A stretch of 12,261 bases of DNA, taken from assembly GCA_900542115.1 (NCBI GenBank), contig UQMC01000058.1:1-12261 (forward strand), written 5' to 3'. Positions 7,843 to 12,261 of the stretch are shown in pieces. Every line of letters starts with the position of its first letter. The stretch's first letter is position 1. The position numbers and the translations under genes are program-made. Origin of the DNA: an uncultured Oscillibacter sp. GTDB taxonomy: Bacteria; Bacillota; Clostridia; Oscillospirales; Oscillospiraceae. The notes below the pieces were generated by a model. It was not told the DNA's origin, did no database searches, and worked only from the letters and a program-made list of their open reading frames with translations.

Positions 7843-7929
7843 CAATCATTTTTGTCAGGGCGTCCCCCAGGGGAGCCTCTCTTGCCCCTGCGGGGCAATT
7901 CACCTTCTGTACCTGACAAAAATACATTG
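7843..7929. repeat. MITE-like element with 12-bp perfect terminal inverted repeats
   Basis: ATTTTTGTCAGG at 7848-7859 is exactly inverted as CCTGACAAAAAT at 7912-7923. The match extends with one indel to CAAT/ATTG at 7843 and 7929. The 52-nt interior contains a further hairpin, TTGCCCC-TGC-GGGGCAA at 7882-7898. Nested palindromes of this kind suggest a small non-autonomous mobile or REP-type element. No target-site duplication is obvious. Confidence 0.6.
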
Positions 7930-7952
7930 ACTCAGCTGCCTTGGGCAGCGCT

Positions 7953-7977
7953 CACCAGTGAGTGGATCTCACTGGTG
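7953..7977. repeat. 10-bp perfect hairpin in the rplI-dnaB gap
   Basis: CACCAGTGAG and CTCACTGGTG are perfect inverted repeats around a 5-nt loop. A second small hairpin, GCTGCC-TTG-GGCAGC at 7935-7949, lies beside it. Neither is followed by a T-tract on either strand, so they are not intrinsic terminators. Confidence 0.65.
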
Positions 7978-8041
7978 CGGGGGTTGCTCAAGGGGAAACC
8001 GCCGCAGCGCCGCCAGTGGCGGAATAAGCAAGGCTGTTTCG

Positions 8042-8108
8042 AGGATGCGGCACGATTTGCAGTCTTATCATAGAGACTGCAAATCGTATTGCCGCGACGG
8101 TGTATCCT
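8042..8108. repeat. Long interrupted hairpin just downstream of rplI
   Basis: A 13-bp perfect stem (8052-8064 ACGATTTGCAGTC with 8075-8087) is extended by GCGGC/GCCGC (8047-8051/8091-8095) across a 3-nt bulge. It continues with AGGAT/ATCCT (8042-8046/8104-8108) across an 8-nt bulge, for about 23 bp in all. It lies 20 nt after the rplI stop. The lack of a following U-tract argues against a classic terminator; a processing or mRNA-stability role or a repeat-element arm is possible. Confidence 0.65.
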
Positions 8109-8127
8109 GATCCCCCTTGAATTAGTC

Positions 8128-8577
8128 TTACTTCTCCTCGCAGACGGTGACATACACCGTGCCGCTGACCTCAAAGCCCAGCTTAGCCTTTACCTGATAG
8201 CTGCCGTAGGCTTTGATGGGCTCGTCCAGCACCAGCTTCTGCTTGGGGATGTCCACGCCGTACTGGGTCTTCAGGCCCTCGGAAATTTCCTTGGTGGTCA
8301 CGGCACCGAACAGCTTGCCGCCGTTGCCGGCCTTGGCGCTGAGCTTCACCGGGCAATTTTCCAGCTTACCGGCGATCTCCTGTGCCTCGGCCTTCAGCCG
8401 GGCCTCCTCGGCCTTCCGGGCCTTTTCCTTCAGGTTCATGGTGTTGATGGCGTCCGCCGTGGCGGGAATCGCCAGCTTCCGGGGCAGGAGGAAGTTCCGG
8501 CCGTAGCCCTCGGAGACCTCTATCATCTCGCCCTTCTTGCCCTGACCCTTCACGTCCTGCTGTAAAATCACTTTCAT
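8128..8577 (-). CDS. rplI: 50S ribosomal protein L9
   Basis: This 149-aa large-subunit protein binds 23S rRNA near the L1 stalk and helps limit frameshifting. The N-terminal RNA-binding domain carries the L9 signature [20 protein letters not shown] at 11-30, followed by [10 protein letters not shown] at 31-40. The long connecting helix (about 45-78) is rich in Lys, Glu and Ala, and the C-terminal domain covers about 80-148. Length matches the family (148-150 aa). The start ATG 8577 has GAGGA 8 nt upstream; an in-frame extension to 8592 has no support. The gene begins 1 nt after the stop of the 83-aa membrane protein gene, so they are surely in one transcript. The usual next gene, dnaB, is 328 nt away. 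Confidence 0.97.
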   Translation of the reverse strand: MKVILQQDVKGQGKKGEMIEVSEGYGRNFLLPRKLAIPATADAINTMNLKEKARKAEEARLKAEAQEIAGKLENCPVKLSAKAGNGGKLFGAVTTKEISEGLKTQYGVDIPKQKLVLDEPIKAYGSYQVKAKLGFEVSGTVYVTVCEEK

Positions 8578-8578
8578 G

Positions 8579-8830
8579 TTATATATCCTCACTTTCCGAA
8601 TGTTCTGAATGAATTTGCTTTTTCAATTCCTGAAGCTCCACTTCCAGCGCTTCGACCTTTTGCGCCATACTGCTCCACGCGCAGACAGCAATCGCCAGAA
8701 TCAGTGCGATCACAGCGCCTGCCCGATAGATGCCGGTACCTCTGAGATCAAACAGCATCCACCCACCAAAGAAGATAAATACCTCCATCAGGATCAGGCA
8801 GACCGCATACGCCTTCAAAAACGCCTTCAT
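8579..8830 (-). CDS. Small two-helix membrane protein of unknown function
   Basis: I do not recognise a family for this 83-aa protein. Two hydrophobic segments lie at about 6-28 ([20 protein letters not shown]) and 35-53 ([18 protein letters not shown]). They are followed by a charged, heptad-like helix at about 56-74 ([16 protein letters not shown]) that could be a short coiled coil, and an acidic tail. The start ATG at 8830 has GAGG 6 nt upstream; the GTG at 8842 overlaps the gdpP stop and the ribosome site, so it is less likely. The gene is wedged 8 nt after gdpP and 1 nt before rplI, where Bacillus has gdpP directly followed by rplI. Tight packing supports it being real. A link to GdpP membrane function is only a guess. 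Confidence 0.75.
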   Translation of the reverse strand: MKAFLKAYAVCLILMEVFIFFGGWMLFDLRGTGIYRAGAVIALILAIAVCAWSSMAQKVEALEVELQELKKQIHSEHSESEDI

Positions 8831-8838
8831 AGGCCACC

Positions 8839-10833
8839 TCACTTTTCAAAGTAAGCGTCCAGCACGCCAATGAGCTGCTGGCGGACGCTCTCCGGGTCGG
8901 AATCCTCCACACGGCCGCCTGCGGTGGTGGAGTTTCCGCCGCCGCCCAGCGCCTCCAAGATTACCTGCACATTGATCTCGCCCAGGGAGCGGGCGGAGAT
9001 CAGCACCGCACCGTCTGCGGCGTAAATGACGAAGGACGCCTGCACGCCCTTGAGCGTCAGCAGCTCGTCCGCCGCCTGTGCCGCCGCCACGCGGTCCACA
9101 CCCGGCTCCTCCACCACGGCAACGGCGATATTCTCCCGGTACATTTCCGCCCGGCGGATAATATCGTATTTTGTCACCATGTCCTTGAGGTCATTCTGGA
9201 ACAGCCGCTGGACCTCCGCCGTGTCGGCTCCGGCGCGGCGCAGGAACGCCGCCGCCTCAAATGTCCGCCCGCCGGTTCGCTGGGTAAAGTGCTTCGTGTC
9301 CAGCACAACACCGGCCAGCAGGGCCTCCGCCTCCTCCCGCAGAAGGTCGGCGGGCTCCACCAGATATTGCAGCAGCTCCGTCACCAGCTCGCAGGCCGAG
9401 GAGGCATACGGCTCGTGGAAGCTGAACGCGGCGTTTTCTATGTAGCTGGCGGCGCGGCGGTGATGGTCGATGACCGCCACCCGGTTGCAGGACTCCAAAA
9501 GCTGGGTGCTTTCCACCATGTCCGGCCGGTTGGTGTCCACCACCACCAGCAATGTGTCCGCCCGCATCTGCAAAAAGGCATCCGCCGGTGTCAGAAATAC
9601 GTTTTCGTATTCCGGCAGCGCGCCCAGCTTTTTCAGCAGGGGCACAGCGGCGGTATGATTCCCATCAATGACGATATGCGCTGTTTTGCCCCGCTTTCGG
9701 GCGGCGCAGCAGATGCCCGCCGCCGCGCCCACGGCGTCCATATCCGCAAAGGCGTGGCCCATGACATAGACCTCGCCGGCGTCATTCATCAGCTCCCGGA
9801 GGGCATTTGCCATAACCCGGGACTTCACCTTCGTCCGTTTTTCCGTGGACTTGCTCCGTCCACCGTAGAACGCGAAGTCCACCTGATTGCGGACCACAGC
9901 CTGATCGCCGCCCCGGCTCTGGGCCATTTCCAGCGACAGCTTGGCATTTTTATACAGCTCCGGAATGCTGGGGGAGTCCTTGCCGATGCCGATAGAGAGC
10001 GTGGGACTCGTGCTCTCCGTTACCTTAATGGCCCGGACCGTATCGAGAATGGAAAACTTCTCGTCTACAAAATGCTGGAAATACTGCTCCTCAAACAGGA
10101 ACAGGTAATGGTCCCGGTCCGTTTTCAGCAGAATGCCGTGTCCGGCCTCCGCCCATGTGCGGAGCTTTTCGTCGATCTGCGCCAGCACGGCGCTGCGCTG
10201 GGTGTCCTCGCAGGCCTTCATCAGATCCTCATAATTATCCAGCATCAGAATCGCCGCCACCGGGCGGCTGGCCTCGTAAACATCCTTCAGGCGGTCGGCC
10301 TCCGTGGTTTCCACCCAATAGGTTGTCGCCACCATGCTCTGTGCGCCGCCCTTGCTCCGGGAGCGCACCAGACTGCCGTACACCCGGAATCGGCGGTTGT
10401 TCATGGTCACCCGCTCCGGGCTTTCCTGCTTGCCGCTGAGAAGCCACTGGGTCTGGAACTCCGGCACAGCCTCGGAAAGCCGCATTTCAAACAGATGCTC
10501 CCGGACGCCGGCTAACTGCAGAAAGCTCTCGTTGCTCCAGATGATCTCCCCGGTGTCCGGCCGGAACACCAGCGTAGGGAGGGGGGAGTTGATAAGAGTG
10601 GACTTGCTGGCGGTATCCACGCTGCCGGTCACAGAGTCGATATACTGCAAAACGCCCTGCCGCCGCTTCTGGTTATTCTGGCGGAAGTAGACATACAGCA
10701 GCACCGTCACCGCAGCCTCCAGCACGGCCAGCTTCCAGCTCACCGGAACTGCCGCCACCACGAACAGCAGCATGAAAAAGAAATAGAACTTCAGATTTGG
10801 TTCCAAAAGACGGGATAGCTTTTTATTATTCAT
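8839..10833 (-). CDS. gdpP: Cyclic-di-AMP phosphodiesterase GdpP (DHH family, membrane-bound)
   Basis: This 664-aa protein hydrolyses the second messenger c-di-AMP to pApA and so influences cell-wall stress and potassium homeostasis. Order of parts: two TM helices at about 16-33 and 35-51, a PAS-like domain at about 80-160, a degenerate GGDEF domain at about 180-315, and a DHH/DHHA1 module at about 340-660. Catalytic metal-site motifs are intact: GHAFADMD at 359-366 (H360, D364, D366), VVDTN at 431-435, IDHH at 455-458 and VLDTKHF at 510-516. The DHHA1 glycine loop reads GGGGNSTTAGG (630-640), where the usual histidine is replaced by asparagine. The start ATG has GAGG 6 nt upstream. It heads the gdpP-rplI-dnaB order also seen in Bacillus. 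A promoter at 11059-11087 leaves a long leader of about 219 nt. Confidence 0.95.
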   Translation of the reverse strand: MNNKKLSRLLEPNLKFYFFFMLLFVVAAVPVSWKLAVLEAAVTVLLYVYFRQNNQKRRQGVLQYIDSVTGSVDTASKSTLINSPLPTLVFRPDTGEIIWSNESFLQLAGVREHLFEMRLSEAVPEFQTQWLLSGKQESPERVTMNNRRFRVYGSLVRSRSKGGAQSMVATTYWVETTEADRLKDVYEASRPVAAILMLDNYEDLMKACEDTQRSAVLAQIDEKLRTWAEAGHGILLKTDRDHYLFLFEEQYFQHFVDEKFSILDTVRAIKVTESTSPTLSIGIGKDSPSIPELYKNAKLSLEMAQSRGGDQAVVRNQVDFAFYGGRSKSTEKRTKVKSRVMANALRELMNDAGEVYVMGHAFADMDAVGAAAGICCAARKRGKTAHIVIDGNHTAAVPLLKKLGALPEYENVFLTPADAFLQMRADTLLVVVDTNRPDMVESTQLLESCNRVAVIDHHRRAASYIENAAFSFHEPYASSACELVTELLQYLVEPADLLREEAEALLAGVVLDTKHFTQRTGGRTFEAAAFLRRAGADTAEVQRLFQNDLKDMVTKYDIIRRAEMYRENIAVAVVEEPGVDRVAAAQAADELLTLKGVQASFVIYAADGAVLISARSLGEINVQVILEALGGGGNSTTAGGRVEDSDPESVRQQLIGVLDAYFEK

Positions 10834-10987
10834 GCATTACCTCGTTTTTTATCAGGCCCGGCCCGCCGGGTCCCGTATCAGCGTGCCAAAAAAATTTCGC
10901 CCGCTGTACAATTTCAGAGCGTTTCAAACGTTCTGAACATTCTTGATGGAAGCAGCGCAGGACGCCGCTCCCAGGTTTCCCGTGCAT
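10826..10987 (-). CDS. Possible 53-codon upstream ORF overlapping the gdpP start
   Basis: An uninterrupted frame begins at ATG 10987 after AAGGTAAGGAT (an AAGG 7 nt upstream) and ends in ATG-CAT-GAA-TAA, overlapping the gdpP ATG by 8 nt. The product would be small, basic and soluble, beginning MHGKPGSGVL, with no recognisable domain. Such overlap could couple gdpP translation to the upstream ORF. The frame also runs through the hairpins of the leader, and a stop-free run of this length can occur by chance in GC-rich DNA, so this is only a candidate. Confidence 0.25.
   Translation of the reverse strand: MHGKPGSGVLRCFHQECSERLKRSEIVQRAKFFWHADTGPGGPGLIKNEVMHE
10913..10937. promoter_or_regulatory. 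25-bp near-perfect palindrome in the gdpP leader
   Basis: TTCAGA at 10913-10918 mirrors TCTGAA at 10932-10937, and CGTTT at 10920-10924 mirrors AAACG at 10926-10930 around a central C, with one mismatched pair (10919/10931). In RNA it would form a hairpin of about 10 bp; in DNA it could be an operator for a dimeric regulator. It is well downstream of the promoter. Confidence 0.55.
10948..10972 (-). promoter_or_regulatory. Ten-bp RNA hairpin in the gdpP leader
   Basis: Read on the minus-strand transcript, GGGAGCGGCG pairs with CGCTGCTTCC around a TCCTG loop, using two G-U wobbles. Because the wobbles only work in the minus-strand RNA, this favours a role in the gdpP leader transcript rather than on the DNA. 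No U-tract follows. Confidence 0.45.
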
Positions 10988-11058
10988 ATCCTTACCTTAC
11001 CATCGCGAAAAATTTGCTGCCCGAAAGACAACCTTGGGTTTTACCGATAGGTCATTAT

Positions 11059-11087
11059 ATTATATCAGTTTACCCCGCGGTTCGCAA
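11059..11087 (-). promoter_or_regulatory. Extended -10 sigma-A promoter for the gdpP operon
   Basis: On the minus strand TTGCGA (11087-11082) is followed after exactly 17 nt by a consensus TATAAT (11064-11059) preceded by TGA, an extended -10 element. Transcription should begin near 11052, about 219 nt upstream of the gdpP start. It is the only strong promoter seen for the ten-gene block. Confidence 0.8.
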
Positions 11088-11170
11088 TGCTATTTCCGCC
11101 GAAATCTATATTTATCGGGCACTTTTTTGTTTCTCATCGCTAATTTTTTCTCTGCCGCGCAAATTTTAGC

Positions 11171-11199
11171 TTGACAAGTTTCCTTGTCAGTGCTATCAT
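11171..11199 (+). promoter_or_regulatory. Near-consensus sigma-A promoter of the XRE/DUF3169 operon
   Basis: TTGACA at 11171-11176, a 17-nt spacer, then TATCAT at 11194-11199. The start site should be near 11206. The -35 box is embedded in an inverted repeat (TGACAAG-N4-CTTGTCA), so a bound repressor would block RNA polymerase. Confidence 0.85.
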
Positions 11200-11233
11200 C
11201 CGTTTTGACAATGATACTTGTCATTTTGACAAG
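11172..11233. promoter_or_regulatory. Operator array of five TGACAA/TTGTCA half-sites
   Basis: Two 18-bp operators share the same layout: TGACAAG-TTTC-CTTGTCA at 11172-11189 and TGACAAT-GATA-CTTGTCA at 11206-11223. Their centres are 34 bp apart. A fifth half-site TGACAAG at 11227-11233 forms another inverted pair with the preceding CTTGTCA, across 3 nt. The first overlaps the -35 box and the second covers the expected transcription start. This is the classic geometry for autorepression by the adjacent XRE protein; the binding itself is inferred. Confidence 0.8.
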
Positions 11234-11245
11234 CGCACTTAGCAG

Positions 11246-11253
11246 AAAGGAGG
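11246..11253 (+). promoter_or_regulatory. Strong ribosome binding site of the XRE gene
   Basis: AAAGGAGG lies 6 nt upstream of the ATG at 11260. It fixes the start at Met-Pro-Leu-Tyr, and excludes reading the out-of-frame upstream ATG at 11184 as the gene start. Confidence 0.85.
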
Positions 11254-11259
11254 GCGGCC

Positions 11260-11481
11260 ATGCCCCTGTACAACCGATTGAAGGAATACCGCGCCCGTCT
11301 GGGCGTCAATCAGCAGGAAATGGGCCGGCTGGCCGGGGTATCCCGGCAGACCATCAGCCAGATCGAGCGGGGCGATTATTCCCCGTCCGTCACGCTGGCG
11401 CTGAAGCTGGCAAAGCTCTGTCAGGTGTCCGTGGAGGACATTTTCAGCTATGAGGAGGATAAGCATGAAGCAGAAAAGTGA
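11260..11481 (+). CDS. Small XRE/Cro-type helix-turn-helix repressor
   Basis: This 73-aa protein is almost entirely one HTH_3 (Cro/C1-type) DNA-binding domain. The helix-turn-helix lies at about 18-38 (QQEMGRLAGVSRQTISQIERG), with recognition-helix residues SRQTISQIE. The following SPSVTLALKLAKLCQVSVEDIF (41-62) is the usual closing part of the fold. There is no separate effector or dimerisation domain, as in the stand-alone XRE regulators of about 65-75 aa that often precede membrane-protein genes in Firmicutes. Upstream is a strong promoter wrapped in TGACAA/TTGTCA inverted repeats, so autoregulation is likely. The gene overlaps the next one by 17 nt, so the two are translated together. What signal relieves repression cannot be told. 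Confidence 0.93.
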   Translation: MPLYNRLKEYRARLGVNQQEMGRLAGVSRQTISQIERGDYSPSVTLALKLAKLCQVSVEDIFSYEEDKHEAEK

Positions 11482-12223
11482 AAATCAAAAGGCGCTTCCG
11501 AAATTTTTAAGCATTTTAGTGATTGCCAGTCTCGTCGGCGGTGTGCTGGGCGGATTATCCGGCGCGGCCGGGTATTTCCTGAAGGGCGAGGAACTGGGCG
11601 CGGCCATTACTCGGCTGCTGAGCACCGCATCCCCGTGGGCCATGGCCCTATGCGCCACCGTGCTGCTGGGCAGCGGATTCTACCAGTACCGCCGTGCCAG
11701 AACCGCCTTCCGCAGCTGGGATAGCGAAAACGAGGACGTCATTCAGCGCGCAGAGGAGCGCTTGAGCCTGACGCTGCTGCTGGACAGCCTGACGGTGATC
11801 GCCAGCTTCTTCTTTTTCAATGCCGGAATCGTTTATCTGCCGCAGGAGGTCGACAGCACCATGATTCCACTGCTGGCGATTTTTTTGGTTGTCATTGCAC
11901 TGTCGATTCTGCTTCAGCAGAAGACTGTGGATCTCACCAAGGAGATTAACCCGGAGAAGCGGGGCAGCGTCTACGATATGAAGTTTCAGGAGCGCTGGTT
12001 GGAAAGCTGTGATGAGGCGGAGCGCCGCCAGATCGGTCAGGCCAGCTACAAGGCGTATACCACGCTGAACAAATTCTGTCCTTACTGCTGGGGCGTACTG
12101 TTTCTGGGGAACATGATCTTTCATTACGGCATCCTGCCAAGCACCGTGGTTCTGCTGGTCTGGGCGGTGCTGACGGTGAGCTACACCCGGGAGGCCATCC
12201 GCCTCAGCCGGGGCAGCCGGTAA
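11465..12223 (+). CDS. DUF3169-like six-helix membrane protein
   Basis: This 252-aa protein has about six hydrophobic helices, roughly at 14-38, 54-76, 103-124, 131-152, 206-223 and 226-243. Between helices 4 and 5 is a conserved-looking cytosolic stretch, TVDLTKEINPEKRGSVYD at 154-171, followed by KFQERWLESCDEAER at 173-187. I associate this with the uncharacterised DUF3169 family encoded next to small XRE regulators. C205 and C208 form an FCPYCW motif at the start of helix 5; whether it has redox or metal function is unknown. ATG 11465 is chosen because AGGAGG at 11453-11458 lies 6 nt upstream; the in-frame ATG at 11450 lacks a site. The tight overlap with the XRE gene suggests a regulator/effector pair. 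Family assignment is by recalled motif only. Confidence 0.75.
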   Translation: MKQKSENQKALPKFLSILVIASLVGGVLGGLSGAAGYFLKGEELGAAITRLLSTASPWAMALCATVLLGSGFYQYRRARTAFRSWDSENEDVIQRAEERLSLTLLLDSLTVIASFFFFNAGIVYLPQEVDSTMIPLLAIFLVVIALSILLQQKTVDLTKEINPEKRGSVYDMKFQERWLESCDEAERRQIGQASYKAYTTLNKFCPYCWGVLFLGNMIFHYGILPSTVVLLVWAVLTVSYTREAIRLSRGSR

Positions 12224-12243
12224 AGGCTGTGCAGCAATGAGAT

Positions 12244-12261
12244 AAAAAAAGCGGACCGCTG
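12244..12261 (+). terminator. Probable first arm of a terminator, cut by the window end
   Basis: AAAAAAAGCGGACCGCTG begins 20 nt after the stop of the membrane protein gene. An A-run followed by a GC-rich arm is the typical left half of an intrinsic terminator whose mirror arm and T-run would lie just beyond the window. The second half is not visible. Confidence 0.5.

Larger units (their letters stand above)
7800..8127. repeat. Palindrome-rich intergenic region between rplI and dnaB
   Basis: These 328 nt hold no convincing gene but at least five inverted repeats in tandem: 7843-7929, 7935-7949, 7953-7977, 8010-8022 and 8042-8108. rplI and dnaB are usually close neighbours in Firmicutes, so this looks like an insertion of one or more REP- or MITE-like elements, or a structured RNA. 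No transposase and no clear U-tract terminator is present. A frame of 80 codons crosses it on the minus strand at 7932-8174, but it overlaps the end of rplI and has no start signals, so it is not counted as a gene. Confidence 0.7.
10834..11259. other. Divergent intergenic region between gdpP and the XRE operon
   Basis: These 426 nt hold the two divergent promoters, a long gdpP leader (about 10834-11052) with hairpins at 10913-10937 and 10948-10972, a possible upstream ORF, and the operator array before the XRE gene (11172-11233). The portion 11088-11170 is AT-rich, with T-runs and no feature I can name. I cannot match the leader to a known riboswitch by eye. Confidence 0.75.

Noticed and set aside
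7800..7919. Upstream extension of dnaB to 7919
   Set aside because: The extra 40 residues read through the inverted-repeat element. The GTG at 7799 has a strong AAAGGAGA site and gives the usual DnaB N-terminus.
7843..8108. CRISPR array in the repeat-rich gap
   Set aside because: The repeats are inverted and all different. There are no regularly spaced direct repeats and no cas genes.
7932..8174. 80-codon frame on the minus strand across the rplI-dnaB gap
   Set aside because: It overlaps the end of rplI, lacks a ribosome site and translates the palindromic repeats. It resembles spurious small proteins annotated over repeats.
9289..10515. 408-codon open frame on the + strand opposite gdpP
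   Set aside because: Antisense shadow of gdpP; the gdpP domains are all present and intact on the other strand.
10891..10897. Run of seven U residues in the gdpP leader as an intrinsic terminator or attenuator
   Set aside because: The nearest stable hairpin ends about 16 nt upstream of the run, so the terminator geometry is wrong.

Overview
The window looks like a chromosomal stretch of a GC-rich gut-type Clostridia bacterium, most likely in or near the Oscillospiraceae (Flavonifractor/Oscillibacter-like). This is inferred from gene content and order (gdpP-rplI-dnaB, tilS-hpt-ftsH), AGGAGG-type ribosome binding sites, codon use and the protein sequences. Nothing points to a phage, plasmid or recent island; most of it is housekeeping.

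Layout. (1) 57-578, + strand: a CarD-family RNA-polymerase-binding regulator, closed by a bidirectional hairpin terminator at 598-630 shared with the opposing operon. (2) 630-10833, - strand: ten codirectional genes, read from right to left: gdpP (c-di-AMP phosphodiesterase), an 83-aa two-helix membrane protein, rplI, dnaB, tilS, hpt, ftsH, a DUF975-type membrane protein, lspA and rluD-like pseudouridine synthase. Most junctions overlap or are under 30 nt. The exceptions are rplI-dnaB (about 330 nt packed with palindromes) and DUF975-lspA (101 nt with hairpins). The block is headed by a strong extended -10 promoter at 11059-11087, about 219 nt before gdpP, leaving a long structured leader. (3) 11171-12223, + strand: a divergent two-gene operon with a small XRE/Cro-type repressor and a six-helix DUF3169-like membrane protein. 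It is preceded by a near-consensus sigma-A promoter overlapped by an array of TGACAA/TTGTCA half-sites, probably the repressor's own operators. The window ends inside what looks like the first arm of that operon's terminator.

How the genes fit together. The minus-strand block combines c-di-AMP signalling (gdpP), translation (rplI, tilS, rluD), replication (dnaB), purine salvage (hpt), and membrane protein quality control and lipoprotein maturation (ftsH, lspA). It is a growth-linked conserved cluster. tilS-hpt-ftsH and gdpP-rplI-dnaB are arrangements known from other Firmicutes; here they are merged into one block.

The less ordinary parts lie between genes: the palindrome-rich insert between rplI and dnaB, the long gdpP leader with a 25-bp near-palindrome and a possible 53-codon upstream ORF overlapping the gdpP start, and the two-operator array of the XRE/DUF3169 pair. 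I see no CRISPR, transposase, tRNA or rRNA. No wholly new system is evident; the candidates above are the best leads.
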